Shown in pieces: positions 8,345 through 16,639 of a stretch of 64,000 nucleotides of DNA. The DNA comes from JAWXBM01 sp964470455 (GTDB lineage Bacteria > Pseudomonadota > Gammaproteobacteria > Xanthomonadales > SZUA-36): positions 1 to 64,000 of the forward strand of contig CAYYCX010000002.1 of NCBI GenBank assembly GCA_964470455.1, in the 5' to 3' direction. The translations under genes were made by a program, and so were the position numbers. Each line of letters begins with the position of its first letter. Positions within the stretch are counted from its first letter, which is position 1. The notes below the pieces were generated by a model that saw nothing but the letters and a program-made list of their open reading frames with translations, did no database searches and had not been told where the DNA came from.

Positions 8345-10186
8345 TCAGGGGTTCGCGGCGGTGGTTGCTGCCGGGCCGGCTTTGACGCTGGCGAAGCGCA
8401 GGAAATAGCCGCCGACAAAGGAGCGGTCGGGCAACATCCGGAAGCGCTTGTCCCACAGCAGGATAAGCGTCCGCGAAAGGCCGCTGATGGAAACGCAATC
8501 GTCGATCAGCATCTGGTTCATCTTGCGGTACAGGGCCGTGCGCATGGGCGATTCCGGCATGACGGCGGCTTCACGGAACAGGCGGTCGTACTCCGGGTTG
8601 CGATAATTAGCATTGTTGGCGCCCGGGGAAGCATTCGGGCCGAAATACAGCTGCATGGTATTTTCGCTGTCCGGGTAGTCCATGGTCCATGCCGTGGTGA
8701 TCAGCATCACCTCTCGGTTCAGGAAGGCTCGTGCGTAATCGCCGTAGCTGGCAAAGGTGAGGGGCCGGATCCTGTCTTCCGGGTAGCCGATTTCCGTCAT
8801 GAAGCTGCGGAACTGCTCGAACATCTGGCGTTCAGTGACCGAGCTGGGAAAACCGTACTCCAGCACCGGCAGGTTGCCGGCACTCCAGCCATTACGCTTG
8901 AGCAGGCTGCGGGCTTCATCCGTATGGCGCGTGATGGCTTCCCGGCTTTGCCTGGGATCGAACTCGGGTGTAATCGGAGTGATGGCGCCGGGAAACACTC
9001 GGCCCAGTCCGGAGTAGAAAATTTCATTGCGGCGCTGCCAGTCAAAGCCCTTGATGATGGCGCAGCGCAGGGCGCGGTTGCGCGCATCCTGTTCGGGATC
9101 CGGGTGATGGCCGATGCGCGGGTCGTCCATGTTGAAATCGGTGTGCACGAAGCCGGATTCGACATTCGCCAGCAGGTGGTATTGGCCGGCCAGTTCTTGA
9201 TTGAGCCGCGGTGGTTCGCGGCTGCCCAGCACGCTGTCGAACTGCGTGACCGGCACCTTGACGAAATCCAGCAACCCGGAATTGAAGGCGTTCCAGCGCG
9301 CTGCGTCTTCGGCGATGAACTCGACTTCAACGCGGTCGACGAACGGCGGCGATTCGCCTTCCAGCACCTCGAGGCCATACACCTGCTGGTTTTCCGGGGT
9401 GTAGCCTTCGCTTACCAGATTGAATGGTTCGGACCGGAACTTTCGATTGCGCAGCAACACGGCGCGCGTGCTGTCGAACGAGCGCAGGCGAAAAGGCCCC
9501 GAGCCCACCGGATTCACGCCGAACTCGGCGCCGTAATGACCAACGGCTTCAGCCGGCACGATGGCCGAATAACCCTGGGCCAGCGTATGTGTGAGTTGAG
9601 GGAACGGCGAGATCAGCTGGATCTGCAGGGTGCGGTCATCCAGCGCCCGCAAGCCGGGAATCTCCGCGGTGTAATCGGCGCCGGCTGCTTTCCATTCATC
9701 CAGGCCCACAATCTTGCCCTGCCACATCCAGCTGCCCTGCGACCGCAGGTCCGGATCGAAGTGCCGTTTCATGGAGTAGACGAAATCTTCCGCCTTCAAC
9801 AATCGGCCCTTGCCCTCAGGAAAGGCGGGGTCATCCGTGAAGTACACACCCGGCTTGATGCGAATGGTGTAGATCAGTCCATCCGCCGAAACCTCTGGCA
9901 GGCTTTCAGCCAGGTTGGGCGCGAGTTCGTAAGGGCGTGCCAGGTAACTGTAGCGGTACAGGGTGTCGTACAGATTGACCACCAGGAAGTTCGCGTAAAT
10001 GCTGGATGCATGGATCGGGTCGAGGCTGGTGGGCGCTCCATCCATGGAGTGGCGGTACACGCTGGCTTGCGGCCCGGCTGCCGGTGCGCCTTCCTCCGGA
10101 CGACAGCCAAGCACAAGCAATCCCCACAGCGCCAGGCTGAGCACCAGTAGCGCCTTTGCGATCCGTTGTGTGTTGCTTACCCTCAC
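8345..10186 (-). CDS. Family 5 peptide-binding lipoprotein of the ABC importer
   Basis: This 613-residue solute-binding protein has a lipoprotein signal with lipobox LVLGC, Cys28, and the extracellular-solute-binding family 5 fold. Family features include YRHSMDGAPTSLDPIHAS near the mature start, the VYFTDDPAF and LLKAEDFVYSMKRHFDP segments, and VNPVGSGPFRLRSFD. It should capture oligopeptides in the periplasm for the two permeases downstream. The start codon read is GTG. As first gene it should follow the operon promoter; I see no clear consensus promoter upstream. Confidence 0.9.
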   Translation of the reverse strand: MRVSNTQRIAKALLVLSLALWGLLVLGCRPEEGAPAAGPQASVYRHSMDGAPTSLDPIHASSIYANFLVVNLYDTLYRYSYLARPYELAPNLAESLPEVSADGLIYTIRIKPGVYFTDDPAFPEGKGRLLKAEDFVYSMKRHFDPDLRSQGSWMWQGKIVGLDEWKAAGADYTAEIPGLRALDDRTLQIQLISPFPQLTHTLAQGYSAIVPAEAVGHYGAEFGVNPVGSGPFRLRSFDSTRAVLLRNRKFRSEPFNLVSEGYTPENQQVYGLEVLEGESPPFVDRVEVEFIAEDAARWNAFNSGLLDFVKVPVTQFDSVLGSREPPRLNQELAGQYHLLANVESGFVHTDFNMDDPRIGHHPDPEQDARNRALRCAIIKGFDWQRRNEIFYSGLGRVFPGAITPITPEFDPRQSREAITRHTDEARSLLKRNGWSAGNLPVLEYGFPSSVTERQMFEQFRSFMTEIGYPEDRIRPLTFASYGDYARAFLNREVMLITTAWTMDYPDSENTMQLYFGPNASPGANNANYRNPEYDRLFREAAVMPESPMRTALYRKMNQMLIDDCVSISGLSRTLILLWDKRFRMLPDRSFVGGYFLRFASVKAGPAATTAANP

Positions 10187-10242
10187 GGTGGCTCAGCTTA
10201 GCCCCTGCTTGGCCTGGCAACAAGCCGGCGCTGAACCCGGGG

Positions 10243-11043
10243 TTATTCTTCGAGCAGAGCTTCGTAGTCCGGTTCGGGAGGTTCGCCGTCGTAGATCTTG
10301 AATTCGCGGTTCTGCAGGTATACATCGCGAACGAACAGGTAAGGGTCGCTGGCTGAATCGATATCTCCCTGGAACGGCAACAGCTCGGCGCGCAGGGAAA
10401 TCAGGTCGATTACAAACGGCCAGTACTGGTCGTGTTCACGTATGGCCCAGGTGACCGGGTGGGCGTAACCATAAAACGAACGGCCACCGAGGTCGCGTAT
10501 CGTGAACGGCCCCAGGAATGGCACCACCAGGTAGCGGCTTTCCTTCCAGCCCCAGACGGCCAGGGTCTGGCCGAAATCCTCATCGTAATCGGGCAGGCCC
10601 TCCTTGGAGGCCACGTCAAAAAAACCCAGCAGGCCTACGGTGGAGTTGATCAGGAAGCGACCGGTGGCATTGAAAGCGCCCTCAAACTTGCCCTGCAACA
10701 GCAGGTTCAACAGGTTTACCGGGTAACCGAGGTTGCGGAAGAAATTCCGCACACCACGTTGCGGCGCATCGGGCATGACCTTGTCATAGGCGGTGGCAAC
10801 CGGCCGGGCAATGGCTTTGTCGAAACCTTCGTTGAAACCGTGCACCTTGCGGTTGAACGGTTCCCAGGGGTCTTTGGCGGGGTCGCTGAGCGTGGCGTTA
10901 CTGGTGGCGCAGCCTCCCAGCAACAGGGACAGCAGTACAACAATCATCCACGATCCCAAGCGGGTGGCCGGGAATGCGCCGAAGGCCATGATGGCCCGGC
11001 TGCCTGTCTGCACAGTGGGCAGGAAATGAAAATCGGGTTTCAT
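10243..11043 (-). CDS. mlaA: MlaA outer-membrane phospholipid-removing lipoprotein
   Basis: A 266-residue MlaA/VacJ lipoprotein with lipobox LLGGC, Cys45. The family core is plain: DPWEPFNRKVHGFNEGFDKA, RNFFRNLGYPVNLLNLLLQG, FLINSTVGLLGFFD and VVPFLGPFTIRD. MlaA removes phospholipids from the outer leaflet of the outer membrane and passes them to MlaC. The signal peptide is preceded by about 30 residues, so an internal ATG at residue 19 or 33 may be used, but the first ATG overlaps the mlaB stop as ATGA. In E. coli mlaA is unlinked; here it closes the mla operon. Confidence 0.93.
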   Translation of the reverse strand: MKPDFHFLPTVQTGSRAIMAFGAFPATRLGSWMIVVLLSLLLGGCATSNATLSDPAKDPWEPFNRKVHGFNEGFDKAIARPVATAYDKVMPDAPQRGVRNFFRNLGYPVNLLNLLLQGKFEGAFNATGRFLINSTVGLLGFFDVASKEGLPDYDEDFGQTLAVWGWKESRYLVVPFLGPFTIRDLGGRSFYGYAHPVTWAIREHDQYWPFVIDLISLRAELLPFQGDIDSASDPYLFVRDVYLQNREFKIYDGEPPEPDYEALLEE

Positions 11044-11372
11044 GATTCAGTATCAATGGATTCCTGGTTGTTCATTTGCAGCAGACCTTCGGCCTCACAA
11101 AGCCGTGCCAGACGGACCAGGTCATTGGGAGCGTTAACTATGGCGATACTGCGGCCTGCCGCCCTGGCCCGCGATTGCCATTCCAGCAACAGCGCGAGAC
11201 CGCTGCTGTCGACGCGGCGCACATCCCGCAGGTCAATCCTGGCAGGTGGACTGCTCGCCGCCAGCATGGCTTCACCATCACGGGACAATACCCCGACGGT
11301 GGTAAACGTAAGGTCACCGAACAGCCTGGCCGTGCCGTTGGCTGCGCTCTCGATACCGGCTGCTTCGCTCAT
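11040..11372 (-). CDS. mlaB: MlaB STAS-domain subunit
   Basis: A 110-residue single STAS-domain protein. The anti-sigma-antagonist-like core IDLRDVRRVDSSGLALLLEW is present near residues 45-64. In the MlaFEDB inner-membrane complex, MlaB stabilises the ATPase dimer from the cytoplasmic side. ATGA overlaps with mlaC and mlaA support this role over a free regulatory STAS protein. Confidence 0.9.
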   Translation of the reverse strand: MSEAAGIESAANGTARLFGDLTFTTVGVLSRDGEAMLAASSPPARIDLRDVRRVDSSGLALLLEWQSRARAAGRSIAIVNAPNDLVRLARLCEAEGLLQMNNQESIDTES

Positions 11373-12031
11373 GATCCCTGGTCGTCGATCACCACGTTTC
11401 CGGCCAGGATGTCGGCGGTGACTTGGTCGATGCCGTCGGCTTCGACCCGCGGGCCGATCTGGTTGCGAAAGGTGATCACGTAGGAAATGCCTTCCACAGT
11501 GACGTCGAATGCTTTCCAGCCTTCGTCAGTTTTGCGGAAGGCGTAATCAACCGGCGCGTAGCCGCCATTGTCCAACTTGATGCGCGTGCGTACGCGCGTG
11601 ACCTTTTCGCTGTTGTTGCCCTTCAGCGGCAGTACTTCCAGCTGGTCATGGGAACGGAATTCCAGCAGGCCATCAGCATAGCGATTGATCAGCACATTGC
11701 TCATGGCCTCTGAAAATGCCGCAATCTGCTCCGCGCTGGCGGTACGCGCGGATTTGCCGAGGATCAGCCGTGCCGAGTACTCGAGATCGAGCAAAGGCAG
11801 CAGGTCTTTACGCACCACGGCGCGCAGCTGTGCCGGGTCCGCGGTGTAGGCGTCGCGGTTGGCATTGAGGTCGGTGAGAATTGCCGCCGCGGTCTCCTCA
11901 ACGATGCTGACCGGATCGGTATTGGCGGCCAGCGGCCCGGCGGCCAGCAGCAGGCACCAGCCCGTGACCAGCAGGGTCATCAGCCGGCCTGGCAGGGTGG
12001 CGGTTGGATTTGTGCTAATGCTCAACATCAT
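11369..12031 (-). CDS. mlaC: MlaC periplasmic phospholipid shuttle
   Basis: A 220-residue exported protein with an N-terminal signal segment (LVTGWCLLLAAGPLAANTDP). The MlaC/Ttg2D features are visible: VRKDLLPLLDLEYSARLILG, FSEAMSNVLINRYADGLLEF and PVDYAFRKTDEGWKAFDVTV. It carries phospholipids between MlaA and the MlaFEDB complex. The start overlaps the mlaD stop as ATGA. Confidence 0.93.
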   Translation of the reverse strand: MMLSISTNPTATLPGRLMTLLVTGWCLLLAAGPLAANTDPVSIVEETAAAILTDLNANRDAYTADPAQLRAVVRKDLLPLLDLEYSARLILGKSARTASAEQIAAFSEAMSNVLINRYADGLLEFRSHDQLEVLPLKGNNSEKVTRVRTRIKLDNGGYAPVDYAFRKTDEGWKAFDVTVEGISYVITFRNQIGPRVEADGIDQVTADILAGNVVIDDQGS

Positions 12032-12519
12032 TCGGTTTCCGTGCTTGATCCACTTTTGTCGCTGTTGCCTGCATTGAACAGGTACTTGCCAATGATCTGC
12101 TCCAGCACCAGCGCTGATTGGGTGATGAACAGTTCATCGCCATTCACCAGGTAGTCCGGCGCCCCGCCGGGTTCGAGCCCGACGTAACGGTCTCCCAGCA
12201 CCCCGGAAGTCAGGATGGATGCTCCGGTATCGGACGGGATTTCGTCGAAGCGCTGGGCGATGCTCATATTGACGATGGCTTCGAATGTGACCTCATCGAG
12301 CTCAATTGATTCCACCAGCCCCACGGTCACGCCGCCAATCTTGACCGGGGCATTGTTGCGCAGGTCGCCGATATTGCTGAACCGGGCGGATACCAGGTAG
12401 GTCTCCTTGCCGATATCCTGGCCGTAGTCGGTGGCCCGGGTGGCCAGCCACACCAGCGCGGCGATTCCCAGCAGCAGGAAAATGCCGGAGGCGAGTTCGA
12501 CTTTGTAGTTAGCGCGCAT
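12028..12519 (-). CDS. mlaD: MlaD MCE-domain subunit
   Basis: A 163-residue protein with one N-terminal transmembrane helix (about 10-27) and a single MCE domain: YLVSARFSNIGDLRNNAPVK, then IGGVTVGLVESIEL. The PSDTGASILTSGVLGDRYVG strand and the C-terminal helix are typical of MlaD, which forms a hexameric periplasmic ring. GAGG lies six bases before the start. Nine bases separate it from mlaE. Confidence 0.94.
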   Translation of the reverse strand: MRANYKVELASGIFLLLGIAALVWLATRATDYGQDIGKETYLVSARFSNIGDLRNNAPVKIGGVTVGLVESIELDEVTFEAIVNMSIAQRFDEIPSDTGASILTSGVLGDRYVGLEPGGAPDYLVNGDELFITQSALVLEQIIGKYLFNAGNSDKSGSSTETE

Positions 12520-12528
12520 AGGGCAACC

Positions 12529-13299
12529 TCAAACAAAAAACGATGTCATGATGAAATCAAAAATCAGTATCAATACCGAACTGAGCACCACCGTGTTGGT
12601 GGTGGCGGTGCCGACACCGGCGCCGGTGGGTTTGGAGGTGTAGCCGAAAAATACCGCCACCAGGCTGACAATGCCGCCAAATACCAGGCTTTTCCACACT
12701 CCGCCCATGAAATCCTTGCCGAAATACACGCCGGTTTGCAGCTTGCTCCAGAAAATACCGCCATCCAGGCCCATGACACCCACGGCAAACACCACGCTGC
12801 CGAGTATGGCCAGGGCATTGAACATGGCCGTCAGCAGGGGCACGGAGAGCAGGCCGGCCAGGAAGCGCGGCAGGGCCACGCGCTGCACCGGGTCGATGGC
12901 CATCAGTTCCATGGCGTCGATCTGGCTGGTGGCGCGCATCAGGCCGATTTCGGCCGTGACGGATGTACCCGCGCGGCCGGCAAACAGCAGGGCCGTGAGA
13001 ACCGGGCCGAGTTCACGGAACAGGGATTTGCCCACCAGGAGGCTGACCTGGTCCGACGCGCCGAATTGCTCCAGTGCATTGATGGCCTGCAGCGACAGCA
13101 CCATGCCCACGAAAAAGCCGCAGATCATGATGATGACCAGCGAGCGCGCGCCAATCAGGTAGGTCTGCTGCAGGGTGGAGCGCAGCAGTTCGAAGTTCAG
13201 CCGGATTCCGGCCAGCATGCGGAACAGGAACAGCAGGCACTGTCCCGCGGCCTGGATGGGCGAAGCCAGTTTCAGCAGTTGTGCGTTACCGTTTGCCAT
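12529..13299 (-). CDS. mlaE: MlaE inner-membrane permease
   Basis: Read from the ATG at 13299 this is a 256-residue MlaE/Ttg2B permease. A longer frame to 13389 lies inside mlaF. The family is recognisable from GFFVGMVLSLQAINALEQFG, FRELGPVLTALLFAGRAGTS and EIGLMRATSQIDAMELMAID. It has about five membrane helices. One base separates it from the mlaF stop codon, implying tight coupling. Confidence 0.94.
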   Translation of the reverse strand: MANGNAQLLKLASPIQAAGQCLLFLFRMLAGIRLNFELLRSTLQQTYLIGARSLVIIMICGFFVGMVLSLQAINALEQFGASDQVSLLVGKSLFRELGPVLTALLFAGRAGTSVTAEIGLMRATSQIDAMELMAIDPVQRVALPRFLAGLLSVPLLTAMFNALAILGSVVFAVGVMGLDGGIFWSKLQTGVYFGKDFMGGVWKSLVFGGIVSLVAVFFGYTSKPTGAGVGTATTNTVVLSSVLILIFDFIMTSFFV

Positions 13300-13300
13300 G

Positions 13301-14164
13301 TCAGCCCAGCAGGCTCCAGGCATGGCCGGCGCGCTGGTAGTGGAAGGGAATAGGGCCCTCGACCTTGCCGTTGATGAACTGGTCCACACCCGGGTCGGCG
13401 CTTGCCGCCAGCTCCTGCGGCGTTCCCCGGCCTGCGATTTTCGCGCCGGCGATGATGTAGCAGTAATCCACCAGTTTGCTCATCTGCACCACGTTGTGGG
13501 TGACGATCAGGCTGGTCATGCCCAGGGCTTCGTTGGTTTCGCGCATCAGGTGGCGCACGGTGGAAACCGCGATCGGGTCCAGACCGGTCATCGGTTCGTC
13601 GTACAGCATCAGGGCCGGGTCCAGCACCACCGCCCGGGCCAGCGCCACGCGGCGCGCCATGCCGCCGGACAGTTCGTGCGGCATCAGGTCTTCCGTGCCA
13701 CCAAGGCCTACGCCATTGAGCTTGATCATCACCAGCCGGCGGATCAGGCTCTCCGGCAGGTTGGTATGCTCGCGCAGCGGCGTGGCAATGTTTTCAAAGA
13801 CGGTAAGGTCGGTGAACAGGGCGCCGTTCTGCAGCAACACGCCTATGTTGCGGCGAAACCGGAACAATTCGTTCTGGGACATGCCGCTGATTTCAACGCC
13901 GTTGATCTGGATACTGCCGGAATCGGGACGCAGCTGGCCGGAGATCAACCTCAGCACTGTGGTTTTACCCGCTCCGCTGGGGCCCATGAAGGCGGTGAAT
14001 GAACCCCTGGGAACATCAAAACTGATGCCATCGAGGATTGTGCGCTTGCCATAGCGAAACACCAGGTCCCTGACCCTGATGATGGGTTCCTGACTGGCAG
14101 GTGCTTGTTGGTTATTGTTGGCTTCAGTCACGAGAGACAATTCCCGGCCAGCGCCGTACTGCAT
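13301..14164 (-). CDS. mlaF: MlaF ATPase of the phospholipid transporter
   Basis: A 287-residue ABC ATPase of the MlaF/Ttg2A family. Walker A is GPSGAGKTT, the Q-loop region reads RNIGVLLQNGALFTDLTVFE, the signature is LSGGMARRVALARAV and Walker B is LMLYDEPMTGLD. The first ATG has AGGGAAAG about nine bases upstream; a GTG at 14131 is an alternative start. It is the promoter-proximal gene of mlaFEDCBA. Confidence 0.93.
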   Translation of the reverse strand: MQYGAGRELSLVTEANNNQQAPASQEPIIRVRDLVFRYGKRTILDGISFDVPRGSFTAFMGPSGAGKTTVLRLISGQLRPDSGSIQINGVEISGMSQNELFRFRRNIGVLLQNGALFTDLTVFENIATPLREHTNLPESLIRRLVMIKLNGVGLGGTEDLMPHELSGGMARRVALARAVVLDPALMLYDEPMTGLDPIAVSTVRHLMRETNEALGMTSLIVTHNVVQMSKLVDYCYIIAGAKIAGRGTPQELAASADPGVDQFINGKVEGPIPFHYQRAGHAWSLLG

Positions 14165-14314
14165 GGTGCTGGTTCTTTCCCTGTTGCGGAGGCGCTATTG
14201 TATTACGAAATTCCGGCGTTCACGCGGAATTGACAGCAACCGACGCCCGCTTGTTCTGTTCGTTCACTAACGGCCGCACATCGCTGGAATTCCTTTTGTC
14301 ATTTTCCTGCGGAC

Positions 14315-14346
14315 AAAAAAAGAGAGGAAGCTTGCGCTTCCTCTCT
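14315..14346 (-). terminator. Strong leftward Rho-independent terminator
   Basis: On the minus strand an 11-bp perfect stem (AGAGAGGAAGC with GCTTCCTCTCT) with a 4-base loop is followed by seven T residues. No T tract follows on the plus strand, so it works leftward only. There is no convincing coding gene to its right on that strand, which implies an RNA gene. Confidence 0.93.
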
Positions 14347-14748
14347 CGTGTAGAAGTGGTGGAACTCCGCTAACAGTGGACTGCAGATCCTCCTAGGCCT
14401 TTCCATCTTCATCCGGGTTCGCTCAGCTCTGTCGCTCGACTCCGGTTACGGACCTTCTACGTCCGTTCTTTTTTATCGACTTCCCTACCCTCCGGTTTTC
14501 ACCTTCGGGTCCGCCACGCAGGCTTTCGGCCTGCCGGCTCGGGTTTCCAGGTTTTACCCTCTCAACCTCGGGCGTCTATCTCCAGGGATCGCGTTTCCCT
14601 TTCGAGTCACCCCTAATGGTACGACCGTTACAGACAGAGCCCGGTCGGGGTGACATGTCCAGTACCATCTGGACTTATTCCGTTGTTCGGTTGCCCTGTT
14701 TGCCTTCCGGCGGGTCGGCCTTCCGGCGGTTCGGACTTCTTCGAACGG
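14316..14748 (-). ncRNA. Putative structured non-coding RNA, family unknown
   Basis: About 430 bases lie between a promoter-like pair at 14756-14784 and a strong terminator at 14315-14346, both on the minus strand. The transcript would be purine- and GC-rich and full of hairpins. Examples in plus coordinates are GTCACCCC 14606-14613 pairing with GGGGTGAC 14646-14653, GTCCAG pairing with CTGGAC near 14657-14674, and GCAGGC/GCCTGC around 14518-14535. It carries many GGA triplets and GAAA-type loops. I compared it from memory with RNase P RNA, tmRNA, SRP RNA, 6S RNA and group I/II introns and found none of their invariant segments. The open frame on this strand (14554-14943) has no plausible protein character. 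Confidence 0.55.
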
Positions 14749-14755
14749 GATGGTC

Positions 14756-14784
14756 AGGCTACGGCTGTTGCTGCAAGGAGTCAA
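14756..14784 (-). promoter_or_regulatory. Predicted sigma-70 promoter for the non-coding RNA
   Basis: On the minus strand TTGACT (14779-14784) is followed after exactly 17 bases by TAGCCT (14756-14761). The -10 box is weak, but the spacing is ideal and the predicted start near 14748 sits at the edge of the hairpin-rich zone. Confidence 0.5.
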
Positions 14785-15033
14785 CACCACAAAATTGCCA
14801 GTTAGCCCGGATATCTGAATCTTAGAATCAGGAAAAATTTCCAAGTGACTGAAAAAAATCCTTTCATGACTTTTCGAAAATTTTGCAGTTTGCGACGAAG
14901 CGATTGAATTGCTCAAAATTAGAGCAGACCGTTTTCGGCACATGGTTCAAATGACGTTGTTTGCATCATCTGTTTCGCTCACAACCGGTTTACAATGCAC
15001 TGGATTCTTCCATGACCCGGGCCTCCAGATACC
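14785..15033. other. AT-rich intergenic stretch without a gene
   Basis: This segment separates the RNA gene from the lytic transglycosylase gene. It is clearly more AT-rich than its surroundings and contains short A and T tracts, as expected of divergent upstream regions. I see no coding sequence and no convincing consensus promoter for the plus-strand gene. Confidence 0.5.
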
Positions 15034-16620
15034 ATGAACCTGCAATTTTTCCAGCTGCTGTTTGTCCTGCTGTTACTGACCTCCTGCAAGCCCACCGAAG
15101 CCCCATCCGCAAGCGCATCCGGCGATTCCGGCGCACCCATGGCTGCTCCCACTGCGGGCGGCGACACGGTTGCCGAAGGCTCTGAGAGCGCGGCTGTCGC
15201 TGGCGACAGTGCGGCGGAAGGGCCTGTGGCGCCCAGCCTCGAGGAGTTGGAGTCCAAACTGGGACTGAAGGTGATGACGGAACCCTGGACCGGCGACCTC
15301 GACGGCATGAGGGAGCGCCGCGTGATCCGCGTGCTGACTGTGTACGGCCTGGGCCGTTATTTCATCGAAGATGCGCGCGAACAGGGCTTTGCGGTGGAAA
15401 CCATGAGGGCATTTGAGGCCATGCTCAATAAGGGCAGGAAATCCTATGAGAATGTACATGTGGTTTTTGTGCCGGTGAGCCGGGACCAGTTGATGCCTGG
15501 ACTGCTGCAGGGTCGCGGTGACATTGTGGTCGCCGGCTGGACAGTCACACCGGAGCGGCAGGAGCAGGCCGATTTCTCCATTCCGATCAGCAAGCCGCTC
15601 AAGGAAATACTGGTGACCGGGCCCTCCGCTCCACCCATCAGCAGCCTGGAAGATCTTGCCGGCAAGACGGTGCATGCGCGCGAGAGCAGCAGCTATTTCG
15701 CCAGCCTGCAGGAGGCCAGCGACAAGCTGCAGGCGGCGGGCCTGGACCCCATCGATATCCAGCCCATTTCTGAAATGCTGGAAGATGAGGACCTGCTGGA
15801 AATGGTTTCAGGTGGGTTGTTGCCCTGGATCGTGGTCGACGATTTCAAGGCCGGCGTTTTCAAGGACGTTTTTCCCAAACTGGTCCTGAGGAACGACCTC
15901 GTATTGCGCGAAGGCGGCCAGATTGCCTATGCCTTTCGCAAGAACAGCCCGCAGTTTGCTGAAGCACTCAATGCCCACCTGGAGAATTACCGCCAGGGGA
16001 GCCTGCACGGGAATATCCTGTTCAACCGGTATGTCCGTGACTACGAGTGGGTGGAAAACGCGCTGGATGCAGATGACTATGGCCGCTTCGAAGCCGTTGC
16101 CGGTTGGTTCACCAAGTATGGCGAGGAATACGGTGTTGATGCCCTTCTGGTTGCGGCTCAGGGTTACCAGGAATCAAGGCTGGACCAGTCGGTTCGCAGC
16201 CATGCCGGTGCCGTGGGCATCATGCAATTGCTGCCGACTACCGCCGCGGACAGCAAGGTGGGCATTCCGGACATCAGTACGGAGGAGAACAATATCCATG
16301 CCGGTATCAAGTATCTGTCCTACATTCGCTCGGAATACTTTCCGGACCTGGCCCATGATCGCCTGAACCAGACTCTGTTGGCCATGGCCAGTTACAACGC
16401 CGGGCCGAACAAGATCAGAAGCCTGAGGAAGAAAGCCGCGGAGCAGGGGCTGGACCCGGATCGCTGGTTCGGCAATGTGGAAATAATCGCAGCCAGGGAA
16501 GTCGGCCGGGAGCCGGTGCAGTACGTTGCCAATATCTACAAGTATTATGTGGCTTACCGCATGGCAGTGGCACAAATGACGGCACGCAACCAGGAACGGA
16601 AACGCGAAGGCCTGGAGTGA
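15034..16620 (+). CDS. MltF-like membrane-bound lytic murein transglycosylase
   Basis: The 528-residue protein begins with a lipoprotein signal (lipobox LLTSC, Cys18) and an Ala/Ser/Gly-rich linker to about residue 65. Residues 95-340 form a periplasmic binding protein family 3 domain (VIRVLTVYGLGRYF, DIVVAGWTVTPERQEQADFS). Residues 360-500 form an SLT/lysozyme-like domain with catalytic Glu380 in ESRLD, then GAVGIMQLLPTTA and ASYNAGPNKI. This is the MltF domain order. It should cleave peptidoglycan glycan strands at the outer membrane, possibly sensing muropeptides through the binding domain. The DUF748 gene follows after 19 bases. Confidence 0.9.
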   Translation: MNLQFFQLLFVLLLLTSCKPTEAPSASASGDSGAPMAAPTAGGDTVAEGSESAAVAGDSAAEGPVAPSLEELESKLGLKVMTEPWTGDLDGMRERRVIRVLTVYGLGRYFIEDAREQGFAVETMRAFEAMLNKGRKSYENVHVVFVPVSRDQLMPGLLQGRGDIVVAGWTVTPERQEQADFSIPISKPLKEILVTGPSAPPISSLEDLAGKTVHARESSSYFASLQEASDKLQAAGLDPIDIQPISEMLEDEDLLEMVSGGLLPWIVVDDFKAGVFKDVFPKLVLRNDLVLREGGQIAYAFRKNSPQFAEALNAHLENYRQGSLHGNILFNRYVRDYEWVENALDADDYGRFEAVAGWFTKYGEEYGVDALLVAAQGYQESRLDQSVRSHAGAVGIMQLLPTTAADSKVGIPDISTEENNIHAGIKYLSYIRSEYFPDLAHDRLNQTLLAMASYNAGPNKIRSLRKKAAEQGLDPDRWFGNVEIIAAREVGREPVQYVANIYKYYVAYRMAVAQMTARNQERKREGLE

Positions 16621-16639
16621 GGAAGGCGCGGAGGCACCG

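Noticed and set aside
14316..14748. Identification of the RNA as RNase P RNA, tmRNA, 6S or a group I/II intron
   Set aside because: None of their invariant core segments is present when the minus strand is read through.
14554..14943. 129-residue frame on the minus strand over the RNA region
   Set aside because: The translation has no domain character, is dominated by Arg/Ser/Thr, and coincides with hairpin-rich non-coding sequence ending in a terminator.
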